Origin: Clostridia bacterium
GTDB lineage: Bacteria; Bacillota_A; Clostridia; Christensenellales; CAG-138
DNA length: 19,676 nucleotides
Direction of reading: 5' to 3'
Assembly: GCA_017394605.1 (NCBI GenBank)
Contig: JAFPXU010000157.1
Location: forward strand, 1 to 19,676
The translations under genes and the position numbers were made by a program. Position 1 is the first letter of the stretch. Each line of letters starts with the position of its first letter. This document shows positions 1 through 7,329 of this stretch, piece after piece. The notes under the pieces were generated by a model. It did not search any database. It was not told the origin of the DNA and was given only the letters and a program-made list of their open reading frames with translations.

Positions 1-620
1 CCAGCCGCTGCGCAGGTCATAGTAGAAGCTCTTTCCGGCAGCTTCGCAGGCAGCGATGATCGCTTCGAGGTTGCTGGGATCGGTGATAACGCTCTTGTCA
101 TAGAACAGGAAGTATCCGTTGTCGGAGGTCATCGGGAACGCCCAGACCGTGCCGGCCATGGTGGCGGCGGCAACGGAACCGGCATCGTTCTCAGCCGTGA
201 CTTTGGCAACGTTCTCGTCGGACAGCTCGATCAGGGCGTTAGCTGCAACCAGACGGGCGAGCTGATCCTGCGGGAATCCGAAGATGTCCGCGCCGGCCTC
301 GACGTCGGTGAGCATGTTGGAAGCTGCGTCGCCTTCACCGACGGGCTCTACCGTGACGGTATAACCTGCGTACTCGGGATGCGCTTCCTGGAATTTGCGA
401 CCTGTTCCTTGGTGAACTCAACGACCGCTTCCGCGACCCAGATCTTCAGGGAACCGGTGGCGGGTTCTGCGGGTGCGGCTGCGGGTTCCGCGGGAGCGGC
501 CGCAGCAGGCGCGGCTGCCGCGGGAGCGGGCTCGCTCTGGGCAGGCGCAGTGCTCTTGGCGCAGGCAGCCAGTGCAAAGACCATGGCTACAGCCAAAAGA
601 AGTGCAACAATCTTTTTCAT
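1..620 (-). pseudogene. sugar ABC transporter substrate-binding lipoprotein, frameshifted and partial
   Basis: Extracellular solute-binding lipoprotein (family 1, maltose/maltodextrin-like), truncated by the window edge. Start ATG at 620 has AGGAGG at about 627-632. A signal peptide (MKKIVALLLAVAMVFALAAC) ends in a lipobox with Cys20, then comes a Pro/Ala-rich linker (about residues 24-55) and the first strand KIWVAEAVVEF. After Ala75 the frame is lost and a TAG follows at 348. The shifted frame continues without a stop to position 1 and gives convincing binding-protein sequence (for example DIFGFPQDQLARL, TVWAFPMTSDNGYFLFYDKS). Adding one A on the minus strand at 394-396 (GCAAATTCC to GCAAAATTCC) restores AKFQEAHPEY. 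It is therefore either a genuine one-base deletion or a sequencing error in an A run. The neighbouring divergent amylase supports a maltodextrin role, but the substrate is inferred. Confidence 0.85.
451..548 (-). repeat. Pro/Ala-rich low-complexity linker coding repeat
   Basis: GC-rich, imperfectly repeated GCN/CCN/GAG codons encode the Ala-Pro-Glu linker between the lipidated cysteine and the folded binding domain. On the plus strand it reads as reiterated gcggg/gcggct blocks. Such tethers are common in Gram-positive binding lipoproteins, and the repeat may vary in length between strains. Confidence 0.55.
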
Positions 621-729
621 AGTGTTTCCTCCTGTATAAATGGTACATTTATTCAAAGGCATGTCACGCCATTGAATCCGAAAACGAACTGTTTGATTTC
701 ACAATGATTATACTCTTTTGGTGAAAAAT

Positions 730-758
730 ATTATATACTTCCGTTTTTTGTTTGTCCA
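730..758 (-). promoter_or_regulatory. promoter of the sugar-binding lipoprotein gene
   Basis: Read on the minus strand: -35 TGGACA (758-753), 17 bp spacer, -10 TATAAT (735-730). A second TATAAT lies at 712-707 but has no recognisable -35. The predicted leader is about 100 nt. Confidence 0.6.
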
Positions 759-769
759 TATTCGGACAA
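752..769. promoter_or_regulatory. inverted repeat, candidate operator
   Basis: TTGTCC, six bases, GGACAA: a perfect 6+6 inverted repeat in the divergent region between the binding-protein and amylase genes. It overlaps the -35 hexamer (753-758) of the minus-strand promoter, so a bound protein would block that promoter. The regulator is unknown and is not encoded in the window. Confidence 0.4.
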
Positions 770-864
770 TTTGAACAGTCGGATTGCTTCCGTAAGCACT
801 GTGCTTTTGATGCTGTTTTCATTGAAATCGGAAACCGGGAAAATGGCGGTCGGCCGTGCCTTTC

Positions 865-894
865 TTGACAAATGGTCGGATCTTTCGATACTAT
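865..894 (+). promoter_or_regulatory. promoter of the alpha-amylase gene
   Basis: TTGACA at 865-870, 18 bp spacer, TACTAT at 889-894. Predicted transcription start is about 901, downstream of the ATG at 872, which argues against that ATG as the translation start. Confidence 0.55.
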
Positions 895-904
895 CCTCAC
901 GGAG

Positions 905-2566
905 GTGATTCCCGCGAAAAGAATTTTTTGCTTTGTCTTTATCACGATCCTGTTGGTCACGAGCGCCGCGGGATGCAGGCGTCAGGCAACGCCGGAAGTC
1001 CCTGCGCAGGAAAGCGTTTCCGCGGAACAAACGCCCGGCGGCGAAATCGTTCTCACCGGAGACGGTCTGATCCCAGCCGCGGACGCAAGTGACAACAACC
1101 GGGTGTTCTACGAGATTTTTGTCGGCTCATTCTCCGACTCAAACGGAGACGGCATCGGTGATCTGCGCGGGGTTATAAACCGTCTGGATTACCTGAACGA
1201 CGGCAATCCGGATTCCGGTCTCAGCCTCGGCGTGGAAGGGATCTGGCTGACGCCGGTCTTCCTCTCCCCCTCCTATCACAAATATAACGTAACCGACTAC
1301 TATACCGTTGATCCCGCTTTCGGGACGATGGAGGATCTGGAAGCCCTGATCGCCGCCTGCCATGAACGCGGGGTCAAGCTTATTCTGGATCTGCCCGTCA
1401 ACCATACCGGTTCGCAGAACGCCTGGTTTTCCAGTTTTCAGTCCGCACACCGGAGCGGGGACACAGCTGATCCGTTCTACGACTTCTACTCCTGGTGTTA
1501 TGCGGACGACCAGCCGGGCGGGCGCGCCTGGAACTGGATCCCGGACACGCAGGAGATGGTGGAGTGCAACTTCTCCCCGGACATGCCGGAACTCAATTTC
1601 GGAAGTGACTCCGTCCGGTCGGAATTGCTGAACATCGCGCGTTTCTATCTGGAAAAGGGTGTGGACGGCTTCCGCTTCGACGCCGCCAAGTATCTTTATC
1701 TGAACGACCACGCGGCAAACATGGACTTCTGGAACTGGTATCTGCGGGAACTGCGGAACATCAACCCCGGTCTCTATGCCGTGGCGGAAGTCTGGGACGC
1801 GGATCCCGTAACGGAACAGTACTATCCGGCCGTCAACTGTTTCAACTTCACTGTCTCGCAGGCGGAAGGCACGATCGCCCGGGCTGCCAAAGGCGGTTCC
1901 GTCAGCCGTTACACCGACTACGTGGAAAACTATCTGCGCACGATCCGTCCGCTTCGTAATGATGCGGCCTTTGTTCCCTTCATCGCAAACCATGATACCG
2001 ACCGCGCCGCAGGTTTTTTGCCGGTCTCCAGCGGAGCCATGCAGATGGCGGCCAACCTCTATCTGCTCTCTCCCGGATCTCCGTTCATCTATTACGGTGA
2101 GGAGCTCGGCATGCGCGGAACCAGGGGCGGCGCAAACACGGACGCAAACCGCCGTCTGGCAATGCTGTGGGGCGATGGGGATACCGTTCAGAATCCGGAA
2201 GGGTCCGATTACGATCCGTCCCGTCAGATCACGGAAACGGTCTCCGACCAGATCCGAAGCGCCGACAGTCTGTATACCTACTATAAAACGCTTCTTATGA
2301 TCCGACGCGCACATCCGGAAATCGCCCGTGGGGAATATCGCTCCCTTTCCTTCGGCGATACGAAACTCGGCGGTTTCATCTCAAGCTGGGAAGGCAGCTC
2401 CGTCTGCGTCCTGCACAACACCACGACGGACCCCCTCACCATAAACCTTGCGGACGCTGGGGCGGCAGGCTTTACAGCAATCAGCGCCACAGTCGGGAAG
2501 GGCTCCGCCCTGATTGATGGAAGCACAGTCACACTCGACGCGCAGACCAGCGTCGTTCTGAAATAG
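905..2566 (+). CDS. GH13 alpha-amylase family lipoprotein
   Basis: Secreted, lipid-anchored glycoside hydrolase family 13 enzyme acting on alpha-1,4-glucans or oligosaccharides outside the cell. Numbered from the ATG at 872 (564 aa): lipobox TSAAGC with Cys35, (beta/alpha)8 start VFYEIFVGSF about 78-87, conserved region I DLPVNH about 173-178, region II GFRFDAAKY with nucleophile Asp270, region III AEVWD with acid/base Glu306, region IV NHD with Asp375, then a C-terminal beta domain to about 564. All three catalytic acids are present. The start is uncertain. ATG 872 lies inside the promoter and has no ribosome binding site. GTG 905 gives a typical 23-residue signal peptide but sits on the only GGAGG. 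Position 905 was chosen on signal-peptide grounds. It is divergent from a sugar-binding lipoprotein gene, so the products probably feed that transporter. Exact specificity (alpha-amylase, neopullulanase, glucosidase) cannot be told. Confidence 0.92.
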   Translation: MIPAKRIFCFVFITILLVTSAAGCRRQATPEVPAQESVSAEQTPGGEIVLTGDGLIPAADASDNNRVFYEIFVGSFSDSNGDGIGDLRGVINRLDYLNDGNPDSGLSLGVEGIWLTPVFLSPSYHKYNVTDYYTVDPAFGTMEDLEALIAACHERGVKLILDLPVNHTGSQNAWFSSFQSAHRSGDTADPFYDFYSWCYADDQPGGRAWNWIPDTQEMVECNFSPDMPELNFGSDSVRSELLNIARFYLEKGVDGFRFDAAKYLYLNDHAANMDFWNWYLRELRNINPGLYAVAEVWDADPVTEQYYPAVNCFNFTVSQAEGTIARAAKGGSVSRYTDYVENYLRTIRPLRNDAAFVPFIANHDTDRAAGFLPVSSGAMQMAANLYLLSPGSPFIYYGEELGMRGTRGGANTDANRRLAMLWGDGDTVQNPEGSDYDPSRQITETVSDQIRSADSLYTYYKTLLMIRRAHPEIARGEYRSLSFGDTKLGGFISSWEGSSVCVLHNTTTDPLTINLADAGAAGFTAISATVGKGSALIDGSTVTLDAQTSVVLK

Positions 2567-2590
2567 TATTAAGACGACTCCTATATAGAA

Positions 2591-2617
2591 AGAGCCGTAC
2601 CGAACTGATACGGCTCT
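2591..2617. terminator. bidirectional rho-independent terminator
   Basis: AGAGCCGTA (2591-2599), nine-base loop, TACGGCTCT (2609-2617). It is followed by GTTACTTTT on the plus strand and by TTTCTATAT on the minus strand. It sits between the convergent amylase and DUF2156-GNAT genes and can end both transcripts. Confidence 0.8.
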
Positions 2618-2720
2618 GTTACTTTTGGGCTGTCGGTCATCACCGCAAAGGAAGTCCGCTCGGTTCGGAATGGTACCCTTTCACGCGGTTTCCGGCGTAT
2701 TTGCACGGAACGGCATGGAA

Positions 2721-4136
2721 TCATGCCCTGCTGAAATAGTAGAAACTTTCGTCCTGGCGTATCATCCTGAATCCGGATTCGGTGATCATATGATAGGACG
2801 GCGTGTTTTCAAGGAAACATCTCGCGCGGCACTTCAGCCCGAGCTCCCGCTCGGCAAAATCCGCCAGCGCGGAAAACGCGGCCCTTCCGTATCCTTTTCC
2901 GTGATACTGCGGCATCAGGCGGAGTCCGATCTCGGCGGATCCGTCGGGCAGGAACTGCCATAAAATCCCCTCTCCGATCAGATCCCCGTCTTCGGAAAGG
3001 CGCAGGGCGAAATTGATGGAATCCCCCGCCGCCATATCGTACTGAACGGATTCATAGAACAGATCACCGTTGATCGGGCCCGTCAGCATGAGATCTTCCC
3101 TGTAATCGTAGCCCCAGAGACGGTTGTTTTCGATATCCGTGTTCAGTTCGAAATAAGCGTCCTTGTCCGTCTCGCGCATCGCGGTCAGCACGACATCCCC
3201 GGCAGGAATGTCCGGAATCCCGGACAGCCTCGCGGCAGGAGAATGCACGTGCACAAGATATTTGTCCACCATCCCGACCGGATGATACTGCAGTTTGGAA
3301 ATCCTGAGACCGGGATTGCCGGAGTCGTCTTCCCGGTTAACAAGCCGAAGCGGATGTCCGAGGCGGTCCCCGACCAGACGGACGAACCCGTTATACATGG
3401 TCGGATACGCCCCTTCGTACTTCAGAAGCGCTTTCTCCACATGAATCACCAGCACGTCGTGAATGACCTCTCCGATCGAGAACGCGGCGATCTCCCCGCC
3501 GACGACAAGGCACGCAGCATAGAGTCCGAGTCTCTCATATGCGTCGATCAGTCTTTTCGTTCCTGCGAATTCCAGCTTTTCCAGCTCAAATCCGTCCTTA
3601 TGATCGTTTTCATACAGGGCAACCATCCGGTCAAGCGCGGGACGGTCTTCCGTGCGGAGAAACCGGATCTCCGGCTCGCCGTACAGTTTCCTGAAGTGAT
3701 TGATATGATTGCGCTGACCGCTGAATTTTTTGCCCGCGAACGTGGCCGCGGACTCGAACGAATAGACATAGTCGCTCCAGCTGCGGTCAAACGCGTGCGC
3801 AAACGGCTGCAGACGGCCGTCCTTTGCGATGGTCTCCAGAAGATCCCCGTCAATCGCGAAGAAACGAAGCGCCAGATTGTTTTCCCGGGTATACGCGACC
3901 AGCTCGTCGATCATGCCGTCCGGATCAGCGCCGATCGGCCAGCTGAACGCAGGCTGTTCCCCAACGTCCTGCCGTACCGTAAAGGTATCGTTCCAGACGC
4001 AGAACCGCATATCGGTCCCTTCCTGCCACATCAGCAGAGAGCCTGCTGTCAGATCGCTGCACAGCTGTGTCCCTCGGTGCAGATACGGCTGAATCCGTAT
4101 CAGCCCTTCCAAAGAAAATGGATCAAACTCCAGCAT
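2721..4136 (-). CDS. DUF2156-GNAT fusion protein (putative acyl/aminoacyl transferase)
   Basis: 471 aa, cytoplasmic. Residues about 1-305 resemble DUF2156, the fold related to the C-terminal domain of phosphatidylglycerol lysyltransferases and FemX/Fem enzymes. Supporting stretches are FSGQRNHINHFRKLYG, VIHVEKALLKYEGAYPTMYN and LRLVNREDDSGNPGLRISK. Residues about 315-471 are a RimJ-type GNAT acetyltransferase with the acetyl-CoA loop QYHGKGYGRA at 410-419. Each half belongs to the acyltransferase superfamily and this fusion recurs in Clostridia. The substrate is unknown. Start ATG 4136 has AGGGG at about 4143-4147. It lies 16 bp after the nitroreductase stop, so it is the last gene of the radical SAM-HxlR-nitroreductase operon and ends near the bidirectional terminator. 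Confidence 0.8.
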   Translation of the reverse strand: MLEFDPFSLEGLIRIQPYLHRGTQLCSDLTAGSLLMWQEGTDMRFCVWNDTFTVRQDVGEQPAFSWPIGADPDGMIDELVAYTRENNLALRFFAIDGDLLETIAKDGRLQPFAHAFDRSWSDYVYSFESAATFAGKKFSGQRNHINHFRKLYGEPEIRFLRTEDRPALDRMVALYENDHKDGFELEKLEFAGTKRLIDAYERLGLYAACLVVGGEIAAFSIGEVIHDVLVIHVEKALLKYEGAYPTMYNGFVRLVGDRLGHPLRLVNREDDSGNPGLRISKLQYHPVGMVDKYLVHVHSPAARLSGIPDIPAGDVVLTAMRETDKDAYFELNTDIENNRLWGYDYREDLMLTGPINGDLFYESVQYDMAAGDSINFALRLSEDGDLIGEGILWQFLPDGSAEIGLRLMPQYHGKGYGRAAFSALADFAERELGLKCRARCFLENTPSYHMITESGFRMIRQDESFYYFSRA

Positions 4137-4152
4137 AAAAATCCCCTGTTCT

Positions 4153-4965
4153 TTATCTCAATACAAAAGTGGAAACATAGCGGATATCCTGGGGAACGGA
4201 TAATCCGGGATCGCAGACCGCCACTTCAAACGGTCGTCCGGCTTCCTCGAGCCCGCAGGCGAAATGGCGCATGCCGATTCCGATATCGATCTTCTGGATA
4301 TCCCATCCATCCCCGCTCACGTATCCCCTGCTCTGTTTCTCATAGAAATGTGCGGCTTCCCCGGTCACCACGACCCGCCAGGGCTGTCTGTTCACGGCCG
4401 ACGGCGCAAACCTTACCATCTCCAGCGCGTTCATCAGGCCTGCGGCTCTCTCCTCCGTGAGCGGTGTTTCAAAATTCCCTTCGAAAAACAGCGAAGAAAA
4501 CTCCAGACGGCTGTCTGCCTTGATGCCTTTCCGCATCAGCGTTTCCCGGATGGACATCCTGCCCGAAGGGTATCCGAGCGGACTGATGCAGGGCATGACC
4601 TCGTCTTCCTTCAGTTCCATCGCGCGTTCAAAGGCTGCACGGTCCATCGTTCCTGCGATCCATGTCGTTCCGATCCCAAGTGATTCCGCAAACAGCACGA
4701 TCTTCTCAAAAGAATAGCCGAAGGCCTCCTCCGCGTGCGGCTGCCGTGCCATTTTCCCTGCGATATAGGTATCCGCTCCCGTGATCACCGGGACAGAAAG
4801 CCGTTTGGCCGCCGCCGAAAGCAGTTTCCAGGTTATGCCGATTCCATAGGGATTGGTCGCAGCTTCCGCAAACGAAAGTATACGTTCCGCGTTTTCCGGA
4901 AGAAGCGGTCTGCCGTCGAAAGTCCTTACGCTCCGTCTGTGACGGATCAGTTTCATTGTATTCAT
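4153..4965 (-). CDS. nitroreductase family protein
   Basis: 270 aa FMN-dependent nitroreductase-fold protein. It has an N-terminal FMN-phosphate motif RHRRSVRTFDG (about 8-18), a second half with APSAVNRQPWRVVV (about 187-200), and DIGIGMRHFACGLEEAG near the end. The layout matches the TM1586-like putative nitroreductases, which resemble two fused half-domains. Substrates are probably quinones, nitro compounds or other electron acceptors; this is inferred. The open frame extends to 4986, but ATG 4965 has AGGTGA just upstream and gives the expected N-terminus. It lies 33 bp after the HxlR gene stop. HxlR regulators commonly control adjacent reductases, which supports an electrophile- or oxidant-responsive role. 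Confidence 0.85.
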   Translation of the reverse strand: MNTMKLIRHRRSVRTFDGRPLLPENAERILSFAEAATNPYGIGITWKLLSAAAKRLSVPVITGADTYIAGKMARQPHAEEAFGYSFEKIVLFAESLGIGTTWIAGTMDRAAFERAMELKEDEVMPCISPLGYPSGRMSIRETLMRKGIKADSRLEFSSLFFEGNFETPLTEERAAGLMNALEMVRFAPSAVNRQPWRVVVTGEAAHFYEKQSRGYVSGDGWDIQKIDIGIGMRHFACGLEEAGRPFEVAVCDPGLSVPQDIRYVSTFVLR

Positions 4966-4998
4966 AAAGTCACCTGTCCTTTTCATCCTTACATTGAT

Positions 4999-5364
4999 TC
5001 ACGCGTCCCGCTTCTCTTCCGGAGCGTCTCGGTTTGCCCAGTGCGCCAGGCTGTGCAGGATCGGCCACAGTTCTTTTCCGTGTTCCGTCACAGCGTATTC
5101 GACGCGCGGAGGAATCTCCTCATACTGCGTTCTGGATACAAGCCCGTCCTGCTCCAGTTCTTTCAGGGACGCGGAAAGCACGGCAGGCGTGATCCCCGTA
5201 ATTCTTTTTCTGATATCGTTGTACCGGAGTGTTCCGTCCAGCGTCAGTGCGCACAGAATGCGCATTTTCCAACGTCCGCCGATCATCCTGACCGCGTCGC
5301 CGATCGGACACGCTTCCGAACACGGGCAGATATTCTGTTTTTCCGGTTCCAATTTATCGCTCAT
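4999..5364 (-). CDS. HxlR-family winged-helix transcriptional regulator
   Basis: 121 aa, a full-length HxlR/MarR-like DNA-binding protein. Family marks are GGRWKMRILCAL (about 29-40), LRYNDIRKRITGITPAVLSASLKELE split over the recognition helix (about 46-71), and the wing segment DGLVSR..PPRVEYAVTEHG (about 73-95). The N-terminus carries three closely spaced cysteines, CPCSEAC (Cys13, 15, 19), before the first helix. A cysteine in this region is the redox sensor in characterised HxlR-type regulators such as HypR, so thiol sensing is plausible but unproven. It sits 15 bp after the radical SAM gene and ahead of the nitroreductase, in one operon, so autoregulation is likely. Confidence 0.88.
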   Translation of the reverse strand: MSDKLEPEKQNICPCSEACPIGDAVRMIGGRWKMRILCALTLDGTLRYNDIRKRITGITPAVLSASLKELEQDGLVSRTQYEEIPPRVEYAVTEHGKELWPILHSLAHWANRDAPEEKRDA

Positions 5365-5379
5365 GATCGTTCTCTCCGT

Positions 5380-6483
5380 TCAGCCGTTTTGTGATTGTGC
5401 GAGGAAGCGTTCCACCTGCTCCCTTTTTTCGAACAGAACACATCCGCCCGCATGATCTTCCTTCAGAACGCCCTCCGTACGGAGCGCCTCAAACAGTCTC
5501 GAATGGATCGCTTCCCTGAGAGAAGTATCCTTTACATTGATATCCGAATAAGGCGAAAAGGGGCAGGGTTCCGCTCCGCCTTGCGAATTGATGTGGAAAA
5601 AGCCTCTTCCCGCGGCAACGCAGCCTCCGGAATTCTTTTCGTCTCCCGGAAAAGCGATATAGACCATCCGGTCATCTTTTTCACGCAGCTCCGCGATCCG
5701 TTTCTGCATATAGGCGCGTTCACTGTCGCCCGGTGCCAGATGCTGCGCTTCGTCTGTTACGGGAACGAATTCCACGAAAATGACCGCCTTGCAGCCAAGG
5801 TCCGCCAATCCTCCGAGAAAACCGTCAGAGAACACCTCTTCCATGTTTTCCGTCGTGACGGTAACCGATACGCCGAAAATGAGCCCGCGTTCGCTGATGC
5901 TCCGCATGGATTCCGTTACCCTCTGATAGACGCCTTCCCCTCTTCTTCCGTCGGTCGCCACCTCGTCTCCCTCAATGGAAATGATCGGCACCAGGTTGCG
6001 GCTTTTGTCAAACAGATCCAGGTACTTATCCCCGACAAAGAATCCGTTCGTAAAGATCGGAAACAGAATGGAATCGTGGCCGGCCGCCGCCGTAATGACG
6101 TCTCTTCTGAGAAGCGGCTCGCCGCCGGCGAGGAGAATGAAACTGACGCCGAGCTCTTCCGCTTCGGAGAACACGCGGTCCCAGTCTTCCCCAGAAAGCT
6201 GGCCGACCGGCTCATCGTCCGAGCATGCGTGGTTCTGCCTGGAATAACATCCGGCGCAGTGAAGATTGCAGCTTGATGTAATGCTGGCGATGAGGAACCC
6301 GGGAACATGCTCTCCGTTCTTTTCCGCTTCCAGTCTCTTTCTGGAGGCCGCTTTCGCCGCAGCGGCAAAACGCGCCATAAACAGGGATTCTCTCGGATTC
6401 TTCAGGGTCGCCCGGATCACGTCCGCCACGAAATTCTGAATATTGCGTGAAAAGTACTCCTGGAAATCAAAATTCTCCTTCAT
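5380..6483 (-). CDS. radical SAM protein with SPASM-like C-terminus
   Basis: 367 aa from ATG 6483. The radical SAM cluster motif is CNLHCAGCY (Cys72, 76, 79), followed by the SAM-binding LAGGEPLLRRD (about 118-128), and a TIM-barrel region with IPIFTNG and SIEGDE type strands. The C-terminus has Cys288, Cys307 (GGAEPCPFSPYSD) and Cys348, spaced like a partial SPASM/twitch auxiliary cluster region. The open frame begins at 6519, but ATG 6483 has AAGAGG six bases upstream, whereas the upstream ATG codons have weaker sites. It is the first gene of the operon with HxlR, nitroreductase and DUF2156-GNAT. The reaction is unknown; the auxiliary cysteines are typical of peptide-modifying or related radical SAM enzymes. 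Confidence 0.85.
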   Translation of the reverse strand: MKENFDFQEYFSRNIQNFVADVIRATLKNPRESLFMARFAAAAKAASRKRLEAEKNGEHVPGFLIASITSSCNLHCAGCYSRQNHACSDDEPVGQLSGEDWDRVFSEAEELGVSFILLAGGEPLLRRDVITAAAGHDSILFPIFTNGFFVGDKYLDLFDKSRNLVPIISIEGDEVATDGRRGEGVYQRVTESMRSISERGLIFGVSVTVTTENMEEVFSDGFLGGLADLGCKAVIFVEFVPVTDEAQHLAPGDSERAYMQKRIAELREKDDRMVYIAFPGDEKNSGGCVAAGRGFFHINSQGGAEPCPFSPYSDINVKDTSLREAIHSRLFEALRTEGVLKEDHAGGCVLFEKREQVERFLAQSQNG

Positions 6484-6530
6484 CACAAACCTCTTGATAC
6501 GATACATTCCGCCCTGCATCCGGGCACGTG

Positions 6531-6571
6531 ATGATAATTATATATAATATGATAATAATAGTCAATATGAT
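6531..6571 (-). promoter_or_regulatory. promoter of the radical SAM-HxlR operon with ATGAT repeats
   Basis: Minus strand: -35 TTGACT (6565-6560), 17 bp spacer, -10 TATAAT (6542-6537), in a strongly AT-rich patch. On the plus strand ATGAT occurs at 6531, 6549 and 6567, exactly 18 bp apart (the first two extend to ATGATAAT), spanning the -10, the spacer and upstream of the -35. The element is a near-consensus promoter. The repeats are a candidate operator, perhaps for the HxlR protein encoded in the operon. Confidence 0.65.
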
Positions 6572-6616
6572 TTTCATACCGTTAGGAGACGGTTTCACGA
6601 CAGCATGCTGGCCGAT

Positions 6617-6642
6617 AAAAAAACGGCTCCGGAAGGAGCCGT
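6617..6642 (-). terminator. rho-independent terminator after the SH3b pair
   Basis: The minus strand gives ACGGCTCC, loop TTCC, GGAGCCGT, then a run of seven T (plus-strand A run at 6617-6623). It lies 23 bases after the stop of the second SH3b gene and ends that operon. Confidence 0.85.
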
Positions 6643-6665
6643 ATCCGTATCATTCGGATCAGAAC

Positions 6666-6923
6666 TCAGTTGATGACGGCGATAAAGTCCCTGTAGACCC
6701 AGCCAAGTTTCGCGCCGACTCTCAGCAGGTACCAGCCGTTCTCTTTGGCATAGTAGGCGTAAACGGTTCCCGCATAGGCATAGCCGATCTTCTCATACTG
6801 TTTGCCTGGGCCGGATCTGACGTTGCATGCATGCTCGCAGTTGATGATCTGGACATGTCCTCTTTCCGCGCTTGCGCCGCCGGAAATGCCTTCAAGTTCT
6901 TCGAGTTTCAGTTCTTCGCTCAT
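6666..6923 (-). CDS. double-glycine leader SH3b domain small protein (paralogue 1)
   Basis: 85 aa. Residues 1-16 (MSEELKLEELEGISGG) are a double-glycine leader: Gly-1, Gly-2, Ile-4, Leu-7 and Leu-12 match the pattern cleaved by C39 peptidase transporters. The predicted mature part is 69 residues and is a bacterial SH3 (SH3b) domain: ACNVRSGPGKQYEKIGYAY, GWYLLRV, LGWVYRDFIAVI. Cys29 and Cys33 (CEHAC) are conserved in the paralogue and are unusual for SH3b. The open frame starts at a TTG at 6944, but ATG 6923 has GGAGG eight bases upstream and gives a protein exactly as long as its paralogue. It is the second gene of a two-gene operon, 45 bp after the first. Its role is probably exported wall binding; the exact function is unknown and no characterised homologue is known to me. 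Confidence 0.82.
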   Translation of the reverse strand: MSEELKLEELEGISGGASAERGHVQIINCEHACNVRSGPGKQYEKIGYAYAGTVYAYYAKENGWYLLRVGAKLGWVYRDFIAVIN

Positions 6924-6968
6924 ATTCATATCCTCCGTTTTCAAGTATTGATTGATTGGTTCAGTCCG

Positions 6969-7226
6969 TCAGTCGATGACAGCGATAAAATCTTTGTACA
7001 CGTAGCCGAATTTGCTGTTGTTGATCTTCACCCTGTACCAGTTTCCGGTCTTTCCGTAATACGGAAGTTTCTCATTTGCGTAAGCGTATCCGATCTTCTC
7101 GCTCTCCGCGTTCGGTTCCGCCCTGACGTTGCACGCATGCTGGCAGTTAATGATCAGAACATATCCCTTCCTTACGCCGACGCCGCCGGTAACGCTTTCC
7201 AGATCTTTCAGTGTGATATCGGGCAT
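6969..7226 (-). CDS. double-glycine leader SH3b domain small protein (paralogue 2)
   Basis: 85 aa. The leader MPDITLKDLESVTGG (15 residues) has Val-4, Leu-7 and Ile-12 before the Gly-Gly cleavage site. The mature part of about 70 residues is an SH3b domain: ACNVRAEPNAESEKIGYAYA, NWYRVKI, FGYVYKDFIAVID. Cys28 and Cys32 (CQHAC) match the cysteine pair of paralogue 1. Ends of the two proteins are almost identical (Y-DFIAVI), while leaders and middles differ, so the duplication is not recent. ATG 7226 has AGGAGG eight bases upstream. It is the first gene of the operon, about 60 nt below an extended -10 and the 21 bp-spaced repeats. The transporter that would cleave the leader is not in the window. 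Confidence 0.84.
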   Translation of the reverse strand: MPDITLKDLESVTGGVGVRKGYVLIINCQHACNVRAEPNAESEKIGYAYANEKLPYYGKTGNWYRVKINNSKFGYVYKDFIAVID

Positions 7227-7293
7227 TGATACTTCCTCCTGTTTGTAATTTGTATTCTGGTGGCTTTCGCCATCGCCTCTTTTCTACAGTTAC

Positions 7294-7303
7294 AGTGTAG
7301 CAC
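7294..7303 (-). promoter_or_regulatory. extended -10 promoter of the SH3b pair
   Basis: Minus strand TGCTACACT (7302-7294): an extended -10 with TG, one base, TACACT. There is no consensus -35 (about ATCTTT at 17 bp). A weak -35 next to an upstream repeat pair is typical of an activator-dependent promoter. Predicted transcript start is about 7287. Confidence 0.5.
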
Positions 7304-7329
7304 GATATACGTTCGCAAAGATACCGCTT

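Noticed and set aside
717..725. Single TTTGGTGAA upstream of the sugar-binding gene, like half of a LytTR-type repeat
   Set aside because: No second copy lies 21 bp away on either side, and it falls between the -10 elements, so it is probably chance.
1139..2314. 391-codon minus-strand open frame inside the amylase gene
   Set aside because: It is the shadow of a high-GC gene. The GH13 frame has all catalytic motifs.
3243..4460. 405-codon plus-strand open frame across the DUF2156-GNAT and nitroreductase genes
   Set aside because: It spans two real genes on the other strand and has no domain or ribosome site.
6666..7226. SH3b small proteins as classical class II bacteriocins
   Set aside because: The mature part is a complete SH3b fold, not a short amphipathic or GxxxG peptide, and no immunity gene is adjacent. 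The leader is bacteriocin-like but the cargo is not.
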